DNA of 64,000 nucleotides, taken from assembly GCA_035079385.1 (NCBI GenBank), contig JAVHKY010000075.1, positions 186,001 through 250,000 of the forward strand, given 5' to 3'. The first letter of the stretch is position 1; each line of letters opens with the position of its first letter. This stretch comes from Aspidiotus rigidus. Lineage: Eukaryota; Arthropoda; Insecta; Hemiptera; Diaspididae. Below the pieces are notes generated by a model. That model did no database searches and was not told where the DNA came from. It was given only the letters and a program-made list of their open reading frames with translations. Positions 57,773 through 64,000 of the stretch are shown in pieces. Made by a program: the position numbers and the translations under genes.

Positions 57773-60700
57773 CTACTTTTTGAGTGTCTTCGCAGCGTTA
57801 GCCATACCAGGCATACTGGGAAACATAGGCGCGGCTGTCGAGCCCGGTAACGTATTCATCGTCGAACCTTTCTTTTTCGAATGTCTTATTCTCTTGACGT
57901 AAGCTTCAACCAAACCTTGTATCTTACTAGGATTAATATCACCTGATTTGTTATGACATATCTGAAGGAAAAAAAGAAAAAAGAAACACACACACACGTG
58001 TAGAAAGAAATCATCAAAAAGAAATCCCGACTAATTGTGAAACAAGATTTACCTTCGGCACAGCCCTTCTCAGTACATCCTTGTACTCTTCCTTAGTAAT
58101 ATGCTTCTTCGCATAATGCGGCTTCAACACTACCTTGACTTCTTCAACGACTCGTTCTTGACGATGTAACTTTTTCAAGAACTGCAAACAAAATATTTCA
58201 ATAAAAATGCAAACAAGTAAACATCCGCAAAAAAAAAAAAAAAAAAAAGACCATAAATATTTACTCACCTTTTCTTTCACTATCATTTCCACAGCAGAAT
58301 TAGGTACATCGTCCAATATCTTCAGTTGCTCCTCGTCAGCTTTTATACCAACTTCTTTTTTACTACCTGTGAATAAAAGTTATACACGTCATACAATGCG
58401 TATTTCGTACAAAAAGTTCAAAAATTTGATCGTTGTGTTTGAATCGTTCGACATGAAACAGAACTCGCTCATTTTCAGACCAAGATATTCTCATATGCAC
58501 TCAAAATGGTAAGACTTGATTAATTAAACATCAGTCAGTAACAGTTCGAAAATATATCTACTATATTATGCATAAATATCTAAAAGACTCACAAAAAGCA
58601 AAATGAAAAATAATTACAAAAGTTCAAACGATCAACATCATTTTCAATAATTTATAAAGAATGAATGCACGATACTCACCCACACCAAATTTGGACACCT
58701 TTTTGGCACCCTTAACTGAAGATACCAATTTCGCATGCGGGGCGGATCTCGGATACTTCTTCGCCGGGGAAGAATTGAATAACGCGTCGACTCTCGACTT
58801 ATAGGAGTTCACAGCTGGTAAATTAGCTCCGACCGGCCGTGATTTAGGAGATGTACTCGCGTTCAATGGCGGCGGTTCGAATAAGTCGTCTCCTTCGCTA
58901 CTAGCGGGTGAATACGGAGAGTCATCCAAATCGAAAGATTCGTTTTGCGCTCCGTTTTGGGTTACTCCAGAAGATGTTTTAGATGATGTGCTCATCACTG
59001 TCGTAGGAATAACAGTCGAAATGGCAGGTGGCGGTGTCGCAAAAGAAGCTTGCGACAACGGCGGTAACTTCCACGGTAGTATATCCGGAAACATAGGTTG
59101 TTTTATGGGTTCTACTGGCTTCGTTGGAATTTGTCTGGTTGGAGTGACCATTACCTGTTGCGGTAGTGGTTTCACTGAGGTATTTTGTTGCGCAATGACA
59201 ACCGTAATAGGTTTATCGGGCGTGGTTTTGCTACTCTGAAATTCGTACTTGCCTTGACTGGTTTTTACGAGTGGAATCGACGATTTGGGCACGAAGTCGT
59301 CTCCTAGACTCGATAAATCTAAAACTAGAGTGTTGACTCCATTCACTTGCGACGCGTCTCCAGAACCACCTTCAACCGAAGCTGTTTCTTTAACTGGACT
59401 AGGTTTGTTTATTTGCGATTCCTCCGACACAGCCGAAGCGGTGCTATCTTTATTCTCTTCACTGCCTTTCGACTTATCGTTAACTTGACCTTCAGAACCA
59501 GTCTTCTCAGTATCATCAGCAAATATATCAATGGTCGGACGTTGTTCGGGAAGAGCGCCTTCTTTACCAGGGACTGGTGACGGCGATCGCGATTTGGTTG
59601 GCTCAAACGGATCGTACATAGTCGCGTTCGGAGTGGCGTTCGATGGTTCCGGTGGTGTGTTCGGTCCTTTGTTATTATAGTGTAGTGATGAACTGTCAAC
59701 ATGATCGATGTCATCTTGCACAAAAATCGGATTTGTTGGTATCGTACGCAAATTACCGGTCGACCCCACAGTGAACTTCACGGACGAGGGTTCGGGGGGC
59801 GTTTTAGGTCCAGCACTGGTCAATATGTAAGCGTTGGTGGTTGTTTCGCCACTCGCCTGAGATCTTACCCGATCGGATGCTGCCACAGTATTGTCGTTCG
59901 TCGTGATTTCGTCTCCACTATCAGTCAATGAAATCACCTCCACTGGTGACATTTCCTTACAAGGACTTGTATTTAGATCAATAACAGCTACCGGTTTTGC
60001 GTTCAAAATCTCGTCACCCACACGCAAATTCTGTTTACGCTTCTTTCGCGCACTCTTCTTCTTCTTGCGCGAGTTTTCATCGTCGTTTTTTCTCTTCGAA
60101 TTTTTGGCACTGATGATCTTTTGATTATCATCAAAGTTGACACTCACTACAATATTGTCACCGGATGTGAAGACCTCCTTGGAAGGCTTCTTTTTCTTCT
60201 TTTTCCCTTCTCTCTTTTTCTTGTGTTTTTTCTTGGCAGCATCTGGGTTGGGCACAATAACCGTCAGATTTTGTGGGTTCGGCGTAAGCATTCCCGGTTC
60301 GTCGGGTGACATACGAGCAGGGGGTTCAATAATCGATAGAGACCGTTCATACCGACCAACATCATACGGGTTGGTTTCCGGAGTTAAGTGAGTGTACAGT
60401 GCAGGTGATCTAGACCAAGAGCGTTCGGCGTAATAGTTATCGGAAGCGTCACCAAGACTCATTCTTCTAGTATTAATAGGACTACCAGATCGACGACGTG
60501 ACCTTTCCCGGTCTCTTGACGATCGCTTGTTGCGTTTAGCAACATTTGGAGAATATCGAACTAATGAAGACAAACTACGTCTCCGTTTCCTGGTCTCCCG
60601 TTTATTATGTGCGCGTTCACGAGGTCGTCCAGCCTTGGATGTATTCCCGTATCGGTCACTGCTGAGACGGCTACGATTTCGCGGTGATCGACTTCTAGGA

Positions 60701-63700
60701 CTCCGTCGAGTTCGACTACGCGATCGACGTTGACTCCATACTGGAGACCAATCAATCCATCTGTCATCCTGACTGACGGATCTCCTGGGGTGGTGCTCTT
60801 TCGAAGCACGACGCCGGCCGTCATAACTTCTGGCCAAAGATGCGGATCTAGAACGTGAACGACCAGCTGAAATATCTCTGCCAAATTCGTCACGCATAAC
60901 TCGCGGTTTTTCGGAGACTATTTTACGAACATCGTATCGCTCTATCTCCTTGCGCTTTTCCCTCTTTTTGTTGGACTCACGCTCCTTATTTCTATCAATT
61001 ACTTTATCGGACTTCGGCTTACCATCACGGTAATTACGTTCTTTTGTATTTTTAGATAATTTCTTCCAAGTTAATGAGCCTCCCGATTTGGAGGAACCTT
61101 TATTTTCGTCTCTACGTTCCTTGCGACGTTTCTGCTTCTTATTGGACCCTGCACGTTCCTCACTTTCAGTAATTCGACCACGTTTCTTTGCAACAGTTTC
61201 ACGTTTTTTTCTCGTTCTTTCGTCTTCAATTTCACCTTCTTCTAGTTCACGGTCACCTCGAGCGGAAACATCGACAGATGAATCACGTTTACGACCCTTC
61301 TTTCGTTTCCGACGTCGTTCTCTAGCGGATAATTTTTGATAGTCAGTAAAATCGTTGTCTTCAACGTCAGATACCGGATCTAGATCATCAGACGGAAGTA
61401 AGTAAGTGCTGATTGTATTAGACGAGTCGTTCTTCGATACTTCGACAATGGCGTCACCTGTCGTTTCGACATCATTTTCTTCATTGACAGATTTTTCACC
61501 ATCAATCTGGCTTTCATCTTTTTCTGATTTGTCAACATCAATAACTCGCGAACTATTTTCTTCGTCTTCCTCATCATCAGTCGGAATTTTTTGAAGTGAA
61601 TCAACGGCGGCAACTGATTCCGGATGATTTTCGTCATTAATAGGTTCCCCATCATTGTCGGTCATATCATCATCGTCATTCCGAACCGATGACTTCGTTT
61701 TTTCGTCGATGATTTCCACATCGATTGAATCTTTTGAAGTTATATCACAAATTTCGGAGACGCTAGGTCCAGATTTTTCGGAAACCCTTGTTACACTCTT
61801 CTCGAACTCCGTTGTTTTTTCGGGTAACGTTCCATCACTCAAATCCTCCTCAGAAGATTTTCCTGATTTATTTTCATCAGTAGGAGATTCTTTTCTTTTG
61901 CGAATACTACCGCGTCTTCCTTTACGGGGAGAAAATTCTTCATCGTCTTCATTGGTTTCACTTTTAGATGACGAACTCGCAGATCTTTTACTTTTCTTCA
62001 TTTTGGGGGAGTATTTCTTTACTTTAGGTCGAGGTTTAACACTTTCACGATCGGACGATGAATCACGATCACTTGAAGACGATTCATTATCGGTAGACCT
62101 AGTAGAAAACGTCTTTATATACTCGATATCATCTTCAACAACCGTCGTCTCTTCTACTCCAGAATCCGAGTCAGATGAAATTTTCTTCGATGGGCTATAC
62201 AAGTCACCAACGGGTTGGCTATTTGTCGCAGTTTCCAATTTTTCACTGGTTTCTGGTGTCGGTATCGGTATCGGTATATTATCAAGAAACTCGACTTGTT
62301 CTCCAGACGGATACTCAGCATCGGGTATCGGTATGTCTTGAACATTATTAGCCAAAGTTATACTGGTTTTTGAGTACAGATTCATATTTGGAAATTCAGC
62401 TTCTTCATCCGAATCAGAATTATTAACAGATTCTAATTCGATGGGCAATGCTGGCGGCTCTGGTAGAGGTAAATGAGGTCCAAAATCCGAAATGTTTCCA
62501 TAAGAGGGGGATCGCATGTAACCAGGTGCGATGTTTGAGTTATTTTCTTTGACATCTGAAAAAATACATAAACGCAATACTTAATTATGAGATTGTAGCT
62601 CTTTTTTTTTCACTACACACACGTCATTTCTTATCGACTATTAGGAAGCTAAGAGTGTCTCAGAAAATTGAATACGTACTTCCTTCATCACTATCTTCGT
62701 TCGGGTCAGTAGGGTCATAAATATTGCTTCTAGTTACGCTGCTAGCTTTATCGTCGATGATCAAACCATTATCTTCGTCAGAAGATGAGTCGCTACCAAT
62801 CAATAATGCAGGTGGTTCGGGTGGTGGCTCTAAAGACGCATACAACTCGGTCGCTCTTTCAGCTTCTACGGAATTTTCCGTCTCAATGTCGTCGTATAAA
62901 TCTACATCATCTTCTCCACCACATCTTGCAGGTTGCGCGGACGTTTTTCTCGGCGATGCTGCATTATTGTTCGCAACAGCAGTATTGCCTGTCGTATTGC
63001 GCACATTTGCGTTATAATTCGACCGCCTCAACCCCGCTCTCGGAGGATTCATTCGGAATCTATGAAAATATTATTCACACTTAAATCACTTCCACAAGGA
63101 AAAGAAAATTCAAATTTGTCTTCAAGACGTAACACGTACCTGATAGGAGCGCTACCTCGGAAAGGAGATAAATCAAGGGCGGAGGAATTATTACCCAACA
63201 AACTAGAGAAGCCCGGTCTCGTAGATGGATTGAGCGAATTAAAAAAAGACGAAGACTGCGTAAAGGAAGTACTCCCGTTATTCGAGTCGTTACTAAAATT
63301 TGAATATCGCGGATTATTCGCGTACGTCTTGCTTGTATCAGACCCAGAGCTGTCATTTTTGTTCGGGTACATTGGTATTTCTTTGGAGGAGTGATTTGGG
63401 TTAGACAGATCTGGTTTCTTTTCCTCGTTGTTCTTCAGTCTAACTTCTAGCTTTCCATCGTTTTTGGACGAAATCTCAACGTTCTTCGAATGCCACAATG
63501 TTTGACTTTCAATAATGGAATCCAATAAAGAAGTTGCATTACCACTGTCTTCCGTAACGTTTGCATCAATCATTGATACATCTATCGACGGGCGACGAGA
63601 ATTGATCAAATTTGTAGCAATATTTTTACGATTCTCAATCCGCCGCGTTGAATATTCGCTTTGAACTCGCGCCATGATAGCTACTTCGCCTTCCAAGCCG

Positions 63701-63990
63701 TCGCCATTTTGATCGCTGAAAAATGATGGAATTATTTCAACGTCAACTTTCATTCGGTAGAAATCAAGAGTTTAGAAAATACAATTGGAGGAAATTGATA
63801 CAAGAACAAAATATCGTAGAACTTACTCGGAAAAATAATCAAGATCATTATTTCCAAACAAAGAAAAACTAGGGAAAACCATGTCAACGATGTCGGACGA
63901 TCTGCTCGTCCTTTGAGAATCCTGTACCGTCCACAGTCTTTGATTAAATCGAGCTCCACGGTTGGTAGCTTCCGTGAGAATTCTGTCAAC
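57773..63990 (-). CDS. PHRF1: PHD and RING finger domain-containing protein 1, C-terminal part
   Basis: PHRF1 is a nuclear protein with N-terminal RING and PHD fingers and a C-terminal SRI-type domain that binds RNA polymerase II CTD. Seven exons join in phase: 63990-63827, 63715-63140, 63059-62680, 62555-58680 (3.9 kb), 58366-58269, 58181-58053 and 57961-57773, 1803 residues plus stop. The RING and PHD exons lie beyond the right edge; a TTTTCATCAG acceptor ends the window. Seen in order: [26 protein letters not shown] and [13 protein letters not shown], matching the human LL..IL..Q / DGSL region; acidic Ser/Glu blocks; KR-rich blocks; an RS-rich block ([20 protein letters not shown]) about 60630-60870; a Pro-rich part; and the SRI-like end [60 protein letters not shown]1 shares this end, but the LLDSI/DGKL segment favours PHRF1. 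Confidence 0.88.
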
Positions 63991-64000
63991 CTGATGAAAA

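Noticed and set aside
61655..62341. A 228-codon plus-strand frame, the longest on that strand here
   Set aside because: It is antisense to the Ser/Glu-rich part of the PHRF1 exon, whose codon bias removes stops on the other strand; no start context or motif.

Overview
This is a window of an animal nuclear genome, most likely an insect. Protein genes are broken into many exons with GT-AG junctions and mostly short AT-rich introns. The recognisable genes are metazoan: mitochondrial pyruvate carrier 2 (MPC2), the cyclophilin PPIL3, a SYAP1/Sap47-type BSD-domain protein, a ZMYM-family protein like fly 'without children' (woc), and the 3' part of PHRF1. No bacterial operons, CRISPR array, rRNA or convincing tRNA gene was seen. 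I could not identify the species.

Layout. Positions 1-22.7 kb are repeat-rich and hold no intact gene I can recognise. They contain foldback (MITE-like) elements, a dispersed 43-bp-unit tandem array, a 1.33-kb element with long terminal inverted repeats, a truncated Helitron-type protein, decayed LINE tails, and two broken coding-like segments of unknown origin (18.1-18.7 kb and 22.0-22.6 kb). Positions 22.7-31 kb are mostly unique AT-rich sequence with one doubtful exon, a (GA)n microsatellite and a pair of hairpins. Positions 31.2-47.5 kb are the gene-dense core: MPC2 (minus) and PPIL3 (plus) head to head, then SYAP1 (minus) and woc/ZMYM (minus). Positions 48-57.7 kb are again repeats, with a decayed LINE reverse transcriptase. 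Positions 57.8-64 kb hold PHRF1 (minus), running off the right edge.

The gene models were built by joining exons by hand. Reading phase closes without error for MPC2 (121 aa), PPIL3 (161 aa), SYAP1 (366 aa), woc/ZMYM (1508 aa from the chosen ATG) and the visible part of PHRF1 (1803 aa). The five genes are not a pathway. MPC2 and PPIL3 probably share a promoter region. PHRF1, woc/ZMYM and PPIL3 are nuclear factors (transcription coupling, chromatin, spliceosome). MPC2 acts in the mitochondrial inner membrane, and SYAP1/Sap47 in signalling and synapses.

The most informative part of the repeat region is its nesting. Three copies of one dispersed repeat can be compared, so filled and empty insertion sites are visible in the same window. 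One copy carries a 408-bp unit with an internal tandem array. Another is split by the 1.33-kb element flanked by TATATA. A separate copy of the array is itself split by a 570-bp foldback element.
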